A stretch of DNA of 64,000 nucleotides, from contig NZ_CP067101.1 in NCBI RefSeq assembly GCF_016616425.1, positions 6,076,001 through 6,140,000 on the forward strand, read 5' to 3'. Positions 47,265 to 57,992 of the stretch are shown here, piece by piece. Each line of letters begins with the position of its first letter. The first letter of the stretch is position 1. Both the position numbers and the translations under genes were made by a program. The DNA comes from Bradyrhizobium diazoefficiens (GTDB taxonomy: Bacteria; Pseudomonadota; Alphaproteobacteria; Rhizobiales; Xanthobacteraceae). The notes beneath the pieces were generated by a model. The model did no database searches. It was not told the origin of the DNA and saw only the letters and a list, made by a program, of their open reading frames with translations.

Positions 47265-48764
47265 CTATTCCGCAGCCAGGAGCCTCGCTTCTGCGACAGC
47301 CTTCCAGGGCGCCTTGGTCTTCCTCCAGACTGGCGAATTGATCGCCATGTCCATGTCGCGGGCGAAGATCGGAAAGCCGTCATAACCGTGGTACGGACCG
47401 GAATAGTCCCAGGAGTGCATCTGCCGGAACGGCACACCCATCTTCTGGAACACATATTTTTCCTTGATGCCCGAGCCGACCAGGTCGGGCTGCATCTTCT
47501 CAACGAAGCGCTCGAACTCATAGCCATTGACATCATCGTAGATGAGCGTGCCGTCCTTGACGTAATGCTGGGCGGTTCGCTGATAATCATCGTTGTGGCC
47601 GAACTCATAGCCGGTCCCGACGACTTCCATGCCGAGGTCCTCATAGGCTCCGATCACATGGCGCGGACGCAATCCGCCGACGAACAGCATCACGGTCTTG
47701 CCTTCCAGGCGGGGACGGTATTTTGCCACCACCGCGTCGACAAGCGGTTGATACTTTACAATCACCCGCTCGGCTCCCTCCTTGATCCGGTCGTCGAAAT
47801 AACCCGCTATCTTGCGCAGTGATTCCGCGATTTTTGAGGGGCCGAAAAAATTGTATTCGCACCACGGAATGCCGAACTTCTCCTCCATGTGGCGGGAGAT
47901 GTAGTTCATCGAGCGGTAGCAATGCAGTATGTTGAGCTTCGCCTTAGGTGTGGCCTCGAGCTCGGCCAACGACCCGTCTCCGGACCACTGGGCGATCACG
48001 CGCAGCCCCATTTCCTCCAGCAGGATTCGAGACGACCAGGCATCACCGCTGATATTGTAGTCTCCGATGATCGCAACGTCGTAGGGCGACGGCTCGAAAC
48101 GGGTCTTCTCGGGCGTGAGCCTGTCGAAGATCCAATCGCGCACGGCATCGTTGGCGATGTGGTGCCCGAGCGACTGCGAGACGCCGCGGAAGCCTTCGCA
48201 GCGAACCGGCACAATCGTCTTGCCGCCATATTCCTTGGACTTGGCCTTGGATACTGCCTCGATGTCGTCACCGATCAGGCCAATCGGGCATTCCGACTGG
48301 ATGGTGATGCCGTTGTTGAGCGGGAACAGCTCCTGCAGCTCGTCGATGAGTTTGACGAGTTTCTTGTCGCCGCCGAACACGATATCCTTTTCCTGGAAGT
48401 CGGACGTGAACTGCAAGGTCACGAACGTGTCGATACCGGTCGTGCCGGCGTAATAATTGCGCCGCGATCCCCAGGAGTACTGACCACACCCCACCGGACC
48501 ATGGCTGATATGGATCATATCCTTGATCGGCCCCCAGACCACGCCCTTGGAGCCTGCATAGGCGCAGCCGCGGATCGTCATCACGCCGGGAATGGATTTG
48601 AGATTGGACTTAACGCCGCAATCCGCCTTCCCTGCCTCATGAACGTTCAGGTGCTTGGCGCGCCGTTTTGCAGTCTTCTCGGGATAGACCGTCAGCACCT
48701 CCTGGATGATGTCCTTATTGCGGGCCTTGATCTCCTCGATGCTTTCGGTCCTAGCGAAGCTCAT
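47265..48764 (-). CDS. nifD: Nitrogenase MoFe protein alpha chain NifD
   Basis: 499 residues. P-cluster ligands: [34 protein letters not shown] and [16 protein letters not shown]. The FeMo-cofactor Cys is in [19 protein letters not shown]. It starts at ATG 48764, first in the nifDKENX-DUF269-CCE_0567-fdxB operon, and lies behind a perfect sigma-54 promoter and two NifA sites. Confidence 0.99.
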   Translation of the reverse strand: MSFARTESIEEIKARNKDIIQEVLTVYPEKTAKRRAKHLNVHEAGKADCGVKSNLKSIPGVMTIRGCAYAGSKGVVWGPIKDMIHISHGPVGCGQYSWGSRRNYYAGTTGIDTFVTLQFTSDFQEKDIVFGGDKKLVKLIDELQELFPLNNGITIQSECPIGLIGDDIEAVSKAKSKEYGGKTIVPVRCEGFRGVSQSLGHHIANDAVRDWIFDRLTPEKTRFEPSPYDVAIIGDYNISGDAWSSRILLEEMGLRVIAQWSGDGSLAELEATPKAKLNILHCYRSMNYISRHMEEKFGIPWCEYNFFGPSKIAESLRKIAGYFDDRIKEGAERVIVKYQPLVDAVVAKYRPRLEGKTVMLFVGGLRPRHVIGAYEDLGMEVVGTGYEFGHNDDYQRTAQHYVKDGTLIYDDVNGYEFERFVEKMQPDLVGSGIKEKYVFQKMGVPFRQMHSWDYSGPYHGYDGFPIFARDMDMAINSPVWRKTKAPWKAVAEARLLAAE

Positions 48765-48811
48765 GCTGATATCCTTTGAGAGTTAGCGCGGCGGTGCTCA
48801 GCGAAGAGTTT

Positions 48812-48827
48812 AGCAACGACCGTGCCA
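48812..48827 (-). promoter_or_regulatory. Sigma-54 promoter of the nifDKENX operon
   Basis: On the minus strand TGGCACGGTCGTTGCT, a perfect -24/-12 element about 48 bp before nifD. Confidence 0.92.
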
Positions 48828-48896
48828 GCCGCGTGCAAGCGCAAAAAGTAGCGGAATTGGAAGCACATAGCTTTGTTGGAAAGCCCAGCAAGACCG

Positions 48897-48912
48897 TGTT
48901 GCAAACCCGACA
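48897..48912. promoter_or_regulatory. NifA site 1 of nifD
   Basis: TGTTGCAAACCCGACA, an exact TGT-N10-ACA, 70 bp upstream of the -24 element. Confidence 0.85.
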
Positions 48913-48946
48913 TCGGGAGCTTCTCCATCGACGCTTCGTTTGCGCC

Positions 48947-48962
48947 TGTACGATAGAAAACA
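48947..48962. promoter_or_regulatory. NifA site 2 of nifD
   Basis: TGTACGATAGAAAACA, an exact TGT-N10-ACA, 50 bp further upstream. Spacing differs from the roughly 30 bp at nifH and nifB. Confidence 0.65.
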
Positions 48963-49241
48963 ACGACCAGCGCGTGTCATGGACCGCGGCTATTCGACTG
49001 CAAAGCGTAAGCCTTGGGTGGGCTTGGCGCCCGCTCGCGACTGCGTCATAGCCCGGCGGGGCATCAGCTCAAACCGGTCGCACCAGCTGATGCGCTGAGG
49101 TGTTAGGCCAGAGAAGCGCGCGTGGATGCATCCGCCAGTTCGATGCGTTCTATCAAAACAATCAATTATTCGAATTCGCCGATCAGCAATATGAACGAGC
49201 GAGGTGGCGTGGTGGGGGCTGTCTAACAAGGAGTATTCGCG

Positions 49242-50039
49242 GTGGAGAAACCAATTGTCGGCGGTCCGGGCAGCAACAGTCTCTTTGGCGGCGACGGTAA
49301 CGATATCATCACCGACCCCAAGGGGGATGACTGGATCGACGGTCGTGCCGGAAACGACGTCATCTCGGCCGGCGAGGGCAATGACCGAGTCTTCGGCGGC
49401 GAAGGCAATGACAACGTCTTCGGCGATGAGGGTAACGACTTCCTCTACGGCGACAACGGCCCCGACAAACCGCGAATCGCCAATGAGGGCAATGATAAAC
49501 TCTACGGCGGTCCCGGCGACGACGTCCTGTTCGCCGGCGACGGCAGGGATTCCCTGACGGGAGGCACCGGCAACGACACCTTTGCGTTCCAGTTCCACGA
49601 CCCGCACCCCGGATTCGACCAACAGTACGGGCCGGACCCCGACCACACCACTATCGTGGATTTCGACCCGGCACAGGACACCTTCACGTTCGACGCCGTC
49701 GGCTTTGGCAGCGACGGTCTCAACGCGAACTTCCTCAATCACGCGCGCTCTGGCAATGAGGTGGACACGTTCTACAGTGGCCCGGCCTCAGGTGCTCACG
49801 GGGAACATGTCGTGGTGATCACCGATCGGGGTTTCTCCAACGGCTCTGACGCAGCCAGTGCCATTTCCGCGGCGCCCGGCGACATTATCGCCTACTTTGG
49901 GTACAACAGCATGACTGCGAATCTGGCCTACGTCACCTCCGCGAACCACGTGGACGAGTTCGCCCACCTGAGCAATGTGCACAGCGTGGACGGCCTGGCC
50001 AGCTTGGGCCTGAGCGCATCGGACTTCACATTCCACTGA
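49242..50039 (+). CDS. Small RTX-type calcium-binding protein
   Basis: 265 residues from GTG 49242, behind AAGGAG. Residues 1-115 hold repeated nonapeptides of the RTX type (FGGDGNDII, DGRAGNDVI, FGGEGNDNV, FGDEGNDFL, YGGPGDDVL, TGGTGNDTF), which bind calcium and usually mark proteins exported by type I secretion. The C-terminal half (TTIVDFDPAQDTFTFDAVGFG onward) resembles the M10-type C-terminal region of such proteins without an enzymatic domain. There is no signal peptide, as expected for type I export, and no secretion genes are nearby. Divergent from nifD; a strong terminator follows. Confidence 0.88.
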   Translation: MEKPIVGGPGSNSLFGGDGNDIITDPKGDDWIDGRAGNDVISAGEGNDRVFGGEGNDNVFGDEGNDFLYGDNGPDKPRIANEGNDKLYGGPGDDVLFAGDGRDSLTGGTGNDTFAFQFHDPHPGFDQQYGPDPDHTTIVDFDPAQDTFTFDAVGFGSDGLNANFLNHARSGNEVDTFYSGPASGAHGEHVVVITDRGFSNGSDAASAISAAPGDIIAYFGYNSMTANLAYVTSANHVDEFAHLSNVHSVDGLASLGLSASDFTFH

Positions 50040-50059
50040 CCCGCAACCCATGCTGAACC

Positions 50060-50093
50060 GCGCCCGCCCTCTTCGGGCGGGCGCTTTCGTTTT
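50060..50093 (+). terminator. Rho-independent terminator of the RTX gene
   Basis: A perfect 10-bp stem, GCGCCCGCCC and GGGCGGGCGC, loop TCTTC, followed by TTTCGTTTT, 21 bp after the stop. Confidence 0.9.
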
Positions 50094-51652
50094 CCGCTGC
50101 TTGCCAGGGCAATGGCCGGCGTAGCGTGTTCAGCCTGATGAAGCTGTGTGTCGCGCGCTGACCGCGGACCCGATCCTGCTGAAGCTCGTCGGGCGAACAC
50201 CCCGAGTCAAGTCAACGAGTTTGCTGCCGCCACTTTATCCCGAGGCACGAGGCTTGATCTCGAATGGCAGCACGCTCCGACCCTCCGGAAGGTCCGTCCG
50301 CAAACGCGGCATCTCTACCGGTTGTTTGATTTGCTCCTGCTGGAGCGCCGCCTCGACCTCGATGCCTGTTCTCCTGATAACCGACTCGGAAGGCGACTCT
50401 GGGCGCTGCAGGCCGATTCTGCCGACGCGCGGCGCCTTGCGCCCGCCCACGTCTTGGTCTCGCTGCTTAAGCGACCCTGTGAATGCCAGGAAATTGCTGA
50501 ACCCGGGCCACAGACGGGCTTGAATCGTACGTAGCGTCAGATTGTAGGTTTTCCGACGCGGCCGCGCGACTCTTCGGCCGCGCCAAGACATGGTGACAGC
50601 TGGCAAGATTGCGAATCTCTCAAGCTCTTAGGGTTGCCTCGCAACCTGGTCACGCGCCTCGCGGCGGCACGTCGTCGAGATGGCCAATGAACCAGGCGGG
50701 AGAACGATCGCTGCCCGATTTGCCCCAGGACGAAGACCGTCGCTTGGAGAGAAGGGATGGCCATCTTCGCCTCGCTGCTGGCGGATGGGAGAATGATCTG
50801 AAATCGAGTTCCACATCCGAGACTTCGCCGGTATTCGTTATGCGAGGTGAATGCAGGCTACGCGCGCTCGCACCGCAAGCGCGACTGGTGCAATGCCGGG
50901 ATGGATGGACCGGCCAAGGTTCACTGCCTCTCGATAGACTGCAGCGTCGAGAGCGTACGTGACCCGGGAATCGCAAGGTTCGGCATGTGTTTTCGGGCAA
51001 GACGTAGACTGTCTCGTCGGGCGAATGCGCGAGGGTGTTGTCACGGCCCTTTGCGCATCGTCTTTCTCGCCTGGAGAACAGAACCCTAACTTGGAGCCGG
51101 CGGTTCAGGCGAGCAGGTCACTCACTTTGTCCAGAATGCCTTGTCCGCACGGGAGGCGACCCATCCGAGCTTTTTTTTACATCCAATTTCTCGGACCCGT
51201 CTCGATGGATGACGAAGGCACTGAATTCGCCGAGGCGTTGGAAACGCATTTTAAGGACCTCGGATCGCGAGTAAGATCAGCATGGACCGTTGGGACTAGC
51301 GAGAAACCGACATATCGGTGTTTATGCGGAGGCCGCATGATTGTGCGCCATCCCGTTCATCGCAAGCTGCAAAGCAAGGTCGCCAACCGGTCGTGCCTCA
51401 GAACCAGACCATCAAGCTCTGCACCACTCGCTGGTTGGCAGCTTACGTCAAAGCAGAAGTTTGCAACAGCATCGCTCCACCACAACTCTGTCGAAACCGC
51501 CTTCCGAACTGGCCTACGAACCGCGCCATGCTGAAGCAACGAGGGTTATCGATCCGACTGATAGAGCTGCGCCTGGCTGAACAACGCCACAATCAGCAGA
51601 CTTCATGGCGAGTTTGTTGCTTGACACCTGAACTTGAACTGAGCGCGCCGTG
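50094..51652. other. No supported gene in 1.5 kb
   Basis: Several frames are open on both strands, for example 50148-50534 (+) and 50235-50606 (-), but none has a recognisable domain and they overlap each other. Probably decayed DNA. Confidence 0.35.
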
Positions 51653-53044
51653 TTACGCCCTGATCTTGATCAAGAAGTCGCTGACCTGCCCCTGCAATGA
51701 AGCGATATTGTTGCTCAAATTCGTCATCTTCCCGACGGCCTGACCCGCCGATGAGCCAGAGGCACGCGAAGCATCGTTTAGCTGGTCAATATCTCGGGAC
51801 GCGTCGCGCATATCAGCACTAATGTTGATAATGCTTCTTGAGATGTCGTTCGTCACGATCGACTGCTCTTCTATCGCCGCCGATATGCTGCTGGATATCT
51901 CCTGCAACTTATCGATTATGCCGGCGATGTCACTCATCGCCGCAGTCGCAAGTTCTGTTCTTTGTTGAATGGCAAGAATTTGAGCATCCACCTCGCTCGT
52001 CGCTTTTGCTGCCTGCGCGGCAAGATTCTTCACTTCACCCGCCACCACTGCAAAGCCTCGCCCCGCTTCGCCGGCTCGTGCGGCCTCAATGGTTGCGTTG
52101 AGCGCCAGCAAATTGGTTTGCGAGGCTATGCCCTCGATCATTTGGACCACGCTGCTGATCTTCGTCACCGAAGCAACGAGCTCACCTAATGTTGCCTCAG
52201 CGTGTCCGGTCTTGTCGCGCGCAACCTGCGAAATGTTCGATGCCGTTGAAACTTGCCGGCTGATTTCCGAAATCGAGGCCGAGAACTCCTGAGCGGCCGA
52301 AGAAACGGCGGTCGAGTTTCCTTCGGTCTTTTTCACCATTTCGGTCATGGCTTCCGTGCGAAGACAGACATCGTCCGTCGAAGCTGTAATTTCCGATGCG
52401 GCCGCTTGCATGTCCTGCATTGAGCTCACCACGATGTCGACGACCCGCGACACGTCGCTGTCAAACCTTGTCGCAAGACTCAGCCGCTCTTCTCGCATAC
52501 GAACGAGGTCGGTTATATCCTGCCAAACACACACGACGACCGGACGGCCTCTGAATTTCGAGACAACAAGACTTATCCTGACCGGAATGGACGACTGATC
52601 TTTGCGTTGAAGCCACCATTCGATCGCGACGTGGCCCGACCGCGTCACGGCCTCATTGGTCTGTTCGAACATCTGCGCAACAGTCTTGCCGTTCGGTTGA
52701 GGATCCAGCGAGAGCGAGGCGATGCTCAACCCTTTGAGTTCTTCTCCACTGGAAAACCCGAGCATGTGAGCTGCAGCGTCGTTGCCGAGCACGCACTTGT
52801 CCGCATCATAGACGGTGATACCGTCCTTGATCGATTCGAAAGCCTTGATCGCCATCGCTTCGTCCAAGGTCACTGCTGATGCCTTCTCCCCTCTCCTCGA
52901 CGTCACGACGGAAAGGACCAACAGAACTCCGCCAAGAACGAGTCCGCCCCAGAAGTGAAGTGATAGGACGTCTGCATTAGCCGTAACTGTCGCTGCCGGA
53001 ACAGACAATGCCAGGGCGAGACTTGATATCCGAGTGTGCCACAT
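51653..53044 (-). CDS. PAS-containing methyl-accepting chemotaxis protein
   Basis: 463 residues. Two hydrophobic segments lie at the N-terminus ([34 protein letters not shown]). A PAS domain follows at about 65-190 ([47 protein letters not shown]). The C-terminal signalling coiled coil has the MCP hairpin tip [37 protein letters not shown], given here by its start [20 protein letters not shown]. There is almost no periplasmic domain, so sensing is probably cytoplasmic or membrane-linked, for instance redox, energy or a small ligand. No che genes lie nearby. Confidence 0.93.
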   Translation of the reverse strand: MWHTRISSLALALSVPAATVTANADVLSLHFWGGLVLGGVLLVLSVVTSRRGEKASAVTLDEAMAIKAFESIKDGITVYDADKCVLGNDAAAHMLGFSSGEELKGLSIASLSLDPQPNGKTVAQMFEQTNEAVTRSGHVAIEWWLQRKDQSSIPVRISLVVSKFRGRPVVVCVWQDITDLVRMREERLSLATRFDSDVSRVVDIVVSSMQDMQAAASEITASTDDVCLRTEAMTEMVKKTEGNSTAVSSAAQEFSASISEISRQVSTASNISQVARDKTGHAEATLGELVASVTKISSVVQMIEGIASQTNLLALNATIEAARAGEAGRGFAVVAGEVKNLAAQAAKATSEVDAQILAIQQRTELATAAMSDIAGIIDKLQEISSSISAAIEEQSIVTNDISRSIINISADMRDASRDIDQLNDASRASGSSAGQAVGKMTNLSNNIASLQGQVSDFLIKIRA

Positions 53045-53212
53045 GTTTCAAACTGCCGGTTGAATCAAACGAACGTGGTCGTATCGAACCTCGATTAAGA
53101 CTTCCCTTACGCAACCGTCCTGTCGGCAGCATTTGCGCGTTCGTACATTTGTCATCTTCGAAACAACCAAACAGACTTCGATCCAACCCACATGGGACGA
53201 GGCAAAACTTGA

Positions 53213-53845
53213 TCAAACGGCAGAGGCGACGGCGACTACAAACCTGATGAGCAAATCCAGATTGAGCTCAGCGACGACTGCTCGTCCCAGAACAAGTTTG
53301 GCGATCCGCTTTCGGTTAGCATGCGTTCGCATCTCTTTCGGTAATGTTGCAACTGCATGATCATAGATTCGTCCCAGAACCGACAGCTGTTCCGGATCGC
53401 ATACGCTGCGGTAGTCCTGCATGACCCGCCCAGCTCCACTACCTATGACCTCGCCGCCGGGTCGCTGGTCGCGTTTTGCCCAGAGACGGAGCGCTGCGGC
53501 TATCAGCTCGATCGTGAGCTCATTCAGCAGTTCGGTGGCCTGGCGCTCGTTCTTGCCATCGTCGATCAGTGCCCTAATCTCTTCGATTTGGAGCCCAATC
53601 CTCTGCTTGAGCTGACGGACGCTCGAATTGCAGCGATGAAACTGCGCCATGCGCTCTACAAGGTGAGGATCAGCCGCGCAGTCCTGCGGACGTGTCCTCA
53701 CTGGGACGACGGAAAACGCTTGACGCGCCTGTGCAGGTGAATTGCGGTTAGTCGAAGGGCCAGCGCTCAGAGCGTCTTCACTCGATACGCCCGTTTCAGG
53801 CGCGCTACTGGCCGATTCCGTAGACTCGTCCCCACTCATAGTCAT
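53213..53845 (-). CDS. Hypothetical protein with a helical C-terminal module
   Basis: 210 residues from ATG 53845 (MTMSGDESTESASSAPETGV). The first ~70 are low-complexity, Ser/Ala-rich. The rest is predicted helical: HLVERMAQFHRCNSSVRQLKQRIGLQ, ERQATELLNELTIELIAAALRLWA, then IYDHAVATLPKEMRTHANRKRIAKLVLGRAV. The last part resembles the core of the protein at 57119 (VLDDAVQMLPEPTRTSSLKACLAEKILILA). I do not know the family. It is the next minus-strand gene upstream of the chemoreceptor gene, 168 bp from it. Confidence 0.6.
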   Translation of the reverse strand: MTMSGDESTESASSAPETGVSSEDALSAGPSTNRNSPAQARQAFSVVPVRTRPQDCAADPHLVERMAQFHRCNSSVRQLKQRIGLQIEEIRALIDDGKNERQATELLNELTIELIAAALRLWAKRDQRPGGEVIGSGAGRVMQDYRSVCDPEQLSVLGRIYDHAVATLPKEMRTHANRKRIAKLVLGRAVVAELNLDLLIRFVVAVASAV

Positions 53846-54636
53846 GACTGCCTCATGCACCTTCAGGCACGCGAATTTGGAGATTGAGACCTGCCGGCCC
53901 GATTCCGCAGGGCTGCCCGACCGCCTGATCAATCGACAAGCGGTCTTGACGACCTGCGGTGTCTCAGTTCCAAATTCACCGGCGTACTGACTATCCAGCG
54001 TTTAAGTCGATCGGTAAAATCGATTGTTATGATCGAATGTATCCACGCCGTGGATACACGACGGGAGTTTGGTTCTACAACTCCAGCCACGACCACTGTG
54101 GCCGCTTGCCTCTTGATTGACAGCGGACGAATGCATCACCGCTCGCCCGAGACGGTCTGTTTTGACGGGTCACACACAAGGATACTTACACCGCGCACAC
54201 ATTGGACGGCGAGCCCTGATCAAAGCGCAGATCCTGACGTGGGATAATCTCCTGCTCACCAATGTCTATTGCTGACGATCCCCCCAAGCGACGGCTTGTT
54301 CGGACGATTTCAAAACAGCCCAACGGCCGCCGTCCACGACGGCCTCATTTTGAGCGTTCTACGTGACGAGCCGACATGAAACGTCTCTCATGCAGGAAAC
54401 ACCTCGCGCTGGAGCGAGTTTGGTGGTCTTTCCGGACGATCAGCTTTTACCTGTGCAAGACATCATCTGCTGGACCGACTTGAGCAGCACCAACAACATC
54501 CTGGGGCCGTCGTGAGTTGATCCGTGTCAACGGGCAGGCTCAGGAAGAATGGACAGACGCGTCCCAAGGGTGCGCTGAAAGACGTTGAGTTCGCTCGCGA
54601 GCCCTGGCTCGCTAAACGCGGATGGATCCGACCGCA
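53846..54636. other. No supported gene
   Basis: No frame here has a recognisable domain. The stretch ends at the terminator of the minus-strand RNA candidate. Confidence 0.35.
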
Positions 54637-54668
54637 TTAAAAAGAGCCCGACCCTTTTGGGGCCGGGC
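54637..54668 (-). terminator. Rho-independent terminator, minus strand
   Basis: GCCCGGCCCCAAAAGGGTCGGGC with a small internal loop, followed by TCTTTTTAA on the minus strand. Confidence 0.85.
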
Positions 54669-54722
54669 GAAGTGCAGTCTGGGAGGAGCGATGCTACAAG
54701 GCATCGCACCAGCTTCCGTCGG
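54637..54722 (-). ncRNA. Small RNA candidate with exposed anti-Shine-Dalgarno motif
   Basis: Read on the minus strand: a hairpin GCGATGC-CTTGTA-GCATCGC (54707-54688), then an unpaired TCCTCCC (54687-54681) and AGACTGCACTTC, then a terminator hairpin ending in TCTTTTTAA. The unpaired run is complementary to ribosome-binding sites, as in several alphaproteobacterial trans-acting RNAs. No gene precedes it on this strand and no reading frame lies in it. The 5' end is not defined. Confidence 0.5.
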
Positions 54723-54949
54723 CAGATGGAGGGCTGCCGGCGGTTGATTTACGGCGAGGGCATTCGCCGTTAACCTTGGCGACGAGCAGGCCGATATCCA
54801 TCACGAACACAATGTGCCGTCGCTTTCGACTTTTTTATTGATGGCGCGAGTCAAACAATTCTTCCGAACACTTGCGCGTGGACAAGCCGACACCGACGTC
54901 ATGTTGCTTCATGAGACCTTCAACACGTCAAAATGAAGGCCATTGCCGA

Positions 54950-55297
54950 ATGACGCCCGCCGCGAAGATGCGCGATGACGAGCCGCTCAAGAACCGACAA
55001 TCGGCATTTGAGCCGACCCTCAAATCAAACGAGGCAACCCGGCTTGATGATCTATTTCTCTCTCTTATGCGCCATTCCACAATTGGTAAAATCGATTCTG
55101 TCGATGGAGCACATCCAGACAATAAATGGAGAGAATCGCTCCAGGGTTTCCGTCTTGAAATGGAGTTGATCCTAATGTCCTCATCTCATAACAAACGGCA
55201 CGCGAGTGAGGTGGTTATTGCAGATGCAATCTGTTCCCAGCTTTCTCCGTTCTCAACCCTTGCGTCGGCGGGATACGGAAACGAAGGCGACGCGTAA
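54950..55297 (+). CDS. Hypothetical protein
   Basis: 115 residues from ATG 54950 (MTPAAKMRDDEPLKNRQSAF); the frame opens at 54872. Segments such as EATRLDDLFLSLMRHSTIGK and LQGFRLEMELILMSSSHNKRH look helical. I do not recognise a family, and support is only an open frame in an otherwise sparse region. Confidence 0.35.
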   Translation: MTPAAKMRDDEPLKNRQSAFEPTLKSNEATRLDDLFLSLMRHSTIGKIDSVDGAHPDNKWRESLQGFRLEMELILMSSSHNKRHASEVVIADAICSQLSPFSTLASAGYGNEGDA

Positions 55298-55489
55298 TGA
55301 AGGCACTTGATCTAGATGAGTTTCGAGAACCTCGCGCGGATATTCGGCGTGATTGCTGTTCGCCGTGACGGACCGTGACAGCGGCTCCATTAACTATGGC
55401 ATGCATTATCCAAATGGCGAGTTGCCGCGCGGGAGCCGCAGTGTTCAAACTGAACGCACAAGAGATCACTAGACCACAGACTCGCACGC

Positions 55490-56580
55490 TGCCGCGGCAT
55501 CTGCGGCGGGCCCCGTTCATCGAGATCATGCGCGAGGTCGTTGCCGATTTTCGAAAGCCCGTATTGCTCTATCCGATCGGCAAGGATTCGAGCTTCATGC
55601 TGCACCTGGCGCAGAAGGCCTTCTATCGGCAAAGGTCCCGTTCCCGCTGTTGCATGTCGACACGCCCTGGAAGTTTCGCGAGATGATCAGCTTTCGGGAC
55701 GAGACGGCCGAGCATTTGGGCATCGACCTGATCGTCCATGTGAACGAAGACGGGATCGAGCGGGGCATCAACCCGATCGATCCCGGATCGAGGCTGCACA
55801 CTGGTGATGAAGACAGACGCACTCAAGCAGGCGCTCGACCTCTACGGCCTTCATGCGCGTTCGGGCGCACGGCGCGATGAAAAAAAAGCAGGGCGAAGGA
55901 GCGCATCTTCTCCTTCCGTTCTCACGGACATGTCTGCGATCCGCGCGGCCAGAGGCCGGAGCTGTGGAAGCTCTTCAACACTGGCAGCGGGAAAGGCGAG
56001 ACAATGCGGGTGTTCGGATTGTAGACGGACCTCGAGGCTTGGGAAGACCTGCATCGTCTGGTTTATCAGGCTTTCCGGCCCGGGAAAATCGATCATCGCC
56101 AACCTCGTCGACCAGAAGCTATTTGCGATGTCGTATCACGCCATGCTCCTGGACGGCGACAATCTCAGACACGGTCTCAATCGAGATCTCGGCTTCATCG
56201 ACTCCGAAAACACCCGCCGCGCCGGCGAGGTTGCCAAACTGATGGTCTGTAGCGGCTTGCTCGTGATCTGCTCGTTCATCTCGCCCTACAGGACGGAGCA
56301 AGACATGGCGCGCAATCTCGTGGGCGGCGGCGAATTCATCGAGTTCTTCGTGGATAGCCGATCGGCGAAATGCGTGCGGCGCGCTCCGAAGGGGCTCTAC
56401 AAGGCGTAATCGGGCATGATCAAGAATTTTACCGGCATCGATGCACCGTACGAGGCGCCGAGCGCGCCGGAGATCCAATTGACAACACTGAACCAGCAGC
56501 CGGAGCGCTTGGCTGATACGGTGCTACACTGCCTGGCCAAACGAGGGATTATCGTGCCGACCAACCGGACGGAGAATTAG
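55490..56580 (+). pseudogene. nodPQ: nodPQ (cysD-cysN/C) relic
   Basis: The first part is an ATP sulfurylase small subunit (NodP/CysD) broken over frames: [25 protein letters not shown], then [21 protein letters not shown] in a shifted frame, then [17 protein letters not shown] and [21 protein letters not shown] is the expected NodP ending. The GTPase region of NodQ/CysN is missing, and the sequence resumes in the APS-kinase part: SGPGKSIIANLVDQKL, YHAMLLDGDNLRHGLNRDLGF, LLVICSFISPYRTEQDMA, then after a stop IKNFTGIDAPYEAP and LAKRGIIVP. In rhizobia NodPQ supply PAPS for sulfated Nod factors. This copy cannot work. Confidence 0.9.
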
Positions 56581-57118
56581 CCGGTTCGACTGTCAGAGCT
56601 GTTTGCCGGTTCAAACGGCGTTGCCGGTCCGGCACGCCAGATCGCGCCACGCCGGATAGCTGCGCCTCGGGTTTTGCCGCTCAAGGGCGACAAAGTTCTG
56701 AGCAGTTCCTGGAAAACGGCTCTGCTGCCGCATTGACCGTCCACGTGATGTCGCCCCCACTCACACGAGCTGCTTGCATACGACTCCTCCGGTTCGGCAA
56801 AGAGATTCAACGATCACCTCCACCAAGCGCTCTTGAACGGAACTCCAGGCGCGGATGACCCTACTCGGATCCGTTCAGTCGCTGGACGACTTCCTCTCGA
56901 GTCCATTCCGGACAAAGTAAGCCCTACAAAGAAGCGCGTTCCAAGTCTCAGTGTCACCTCCGCTAAACATGTTTCTTGTATTTGTTCGGTGTGATGGCAC
57001 GCAAGGCTGGCTACATCACTCAGGAGACGAGACAGGGCCATCGAAACGGTCGCTTCGACTGACCTTCTCAAGCCTCCTCGGCGAGACCCGAAGCCGACAC
57101 GCACAGGATATTAATCTC
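56581..57118. other. No supported gene
   Basis: The minus-strand frames at 56577-57104 lack domains. The stretch ends at the start of the small gene at 57119. Confidence 0.35.
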
Positions 57119-57424
57119 ATGACAGCTGCGAATTCAGAAGCCAACCTGCGTACCTTGTTGAGACGCGTCCTGGACGATGCTGTCCAAATGCTGCCGGAAC
57201 CGACCCGGACGTCTTCCTTAAAAGCATGCCTTGCCGAGAAGATCTTGATTCTCGCCGCGGGCGGCGAAAGAAGGCCAAAAATTCTAGCGCGGCTTGCCGT
57301 ACGGCAGATCCAGGACTCTTGTCCGAGTTGCTCTGGATGTGAGGGTCTGCGACCGGCCGTTATGGCGAAAGAGCGAACCGAGCGCCCACATAACTGTGCC
57401 GCACATCCACGCTCTTCGGACTAA
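57119..57424 (+). CDS. Small hypothetical protein, paralogue of the 53.2-kb C-terminal module
   Basis: 101 residues from ATG 57119 (MTAANSEANLRTLLRRVLDD), AGGA upstream. The core LRRVLDDAVQMLPEPTRTSSLKACLAEKI and GERRPKILARLAVRQIQDS resembles the end of the protein at 53213 (YDHAVATLPKEMRTHANRKR; LGRAVVAELNLDLLIRFVV). The tail has CPSCSGC, a possible metal-binding group. Function unknown. Confidence 0.5.
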   Translation: MTAANSEANLRTLLRRVLDDAVQMLPEPTRTSSLKACLAEKILILAAGGERRPKILARLAVRQIQDSCPSCSGCEGLRPAVMAKERTERPHNCAAHPRSSD

Positions 57425-57992
57425 ATAGCGCGATCGGAGGCGAACGGCGTATGCACTGCGTGGCTTTCACAGATCTCGTCATCCTTTATGAGCAGTAAGC
57501 CGAAGGTTGCGCTACAACGACGAAGTCAGGCCGCAGCTGCCAGAATGGACGCCTGGTGATCAACCTTCCCACTCACCTATCGAAAGTCACGTTCAATCAG
57601 GCTTAGTCATTTGCGAACACTACGTTTTTCTTGCTCTCAGATTCTGGCGCGCGGAAGATTCAGTGAAAGCAGCGGGAACGTAACCGTCCCCACTTACCGA
57701 CCTGATAGGCGTCCGCAAGCGGGCTACAGCTGATAGGTATTGCCGTTGATAGGTATTGCCGTGACAAACCTCTACCTTCCGACGCGGGGCCGAGCTTGTC
57801 GGCCTCGACCCTGAAGACTGCTTTCCGCTCGCAATCTACAAGATCCTCAGCGCAGTCGAGAAACAGACAGCCGAGCACAGATTGATATTGATTACTGCAA
57901 TATCATCCCAACTCGACTCTTGAATTCTGCGGTCCCGCGCGTTTCTCACGGCACCGAGTCCGCTATTGCTAGAAGCCGCGCGACGAAGCCGG
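57425..57992. other. No supported gene; contains a tandem repeat
   Basis: Between the small hypothetical gene and panC. No domain was found. The minus-strand frame at 57660-57878 is not recognisable. Confidence 0.35.
57731..57762 (+). repeat. 16-bp tandem duplication
   Basis: TGATAGGTATTGCCGT occurs twice without a gap. It is similar in kind to the 15-bp duplication in ahpD. Confidence 0.9.
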
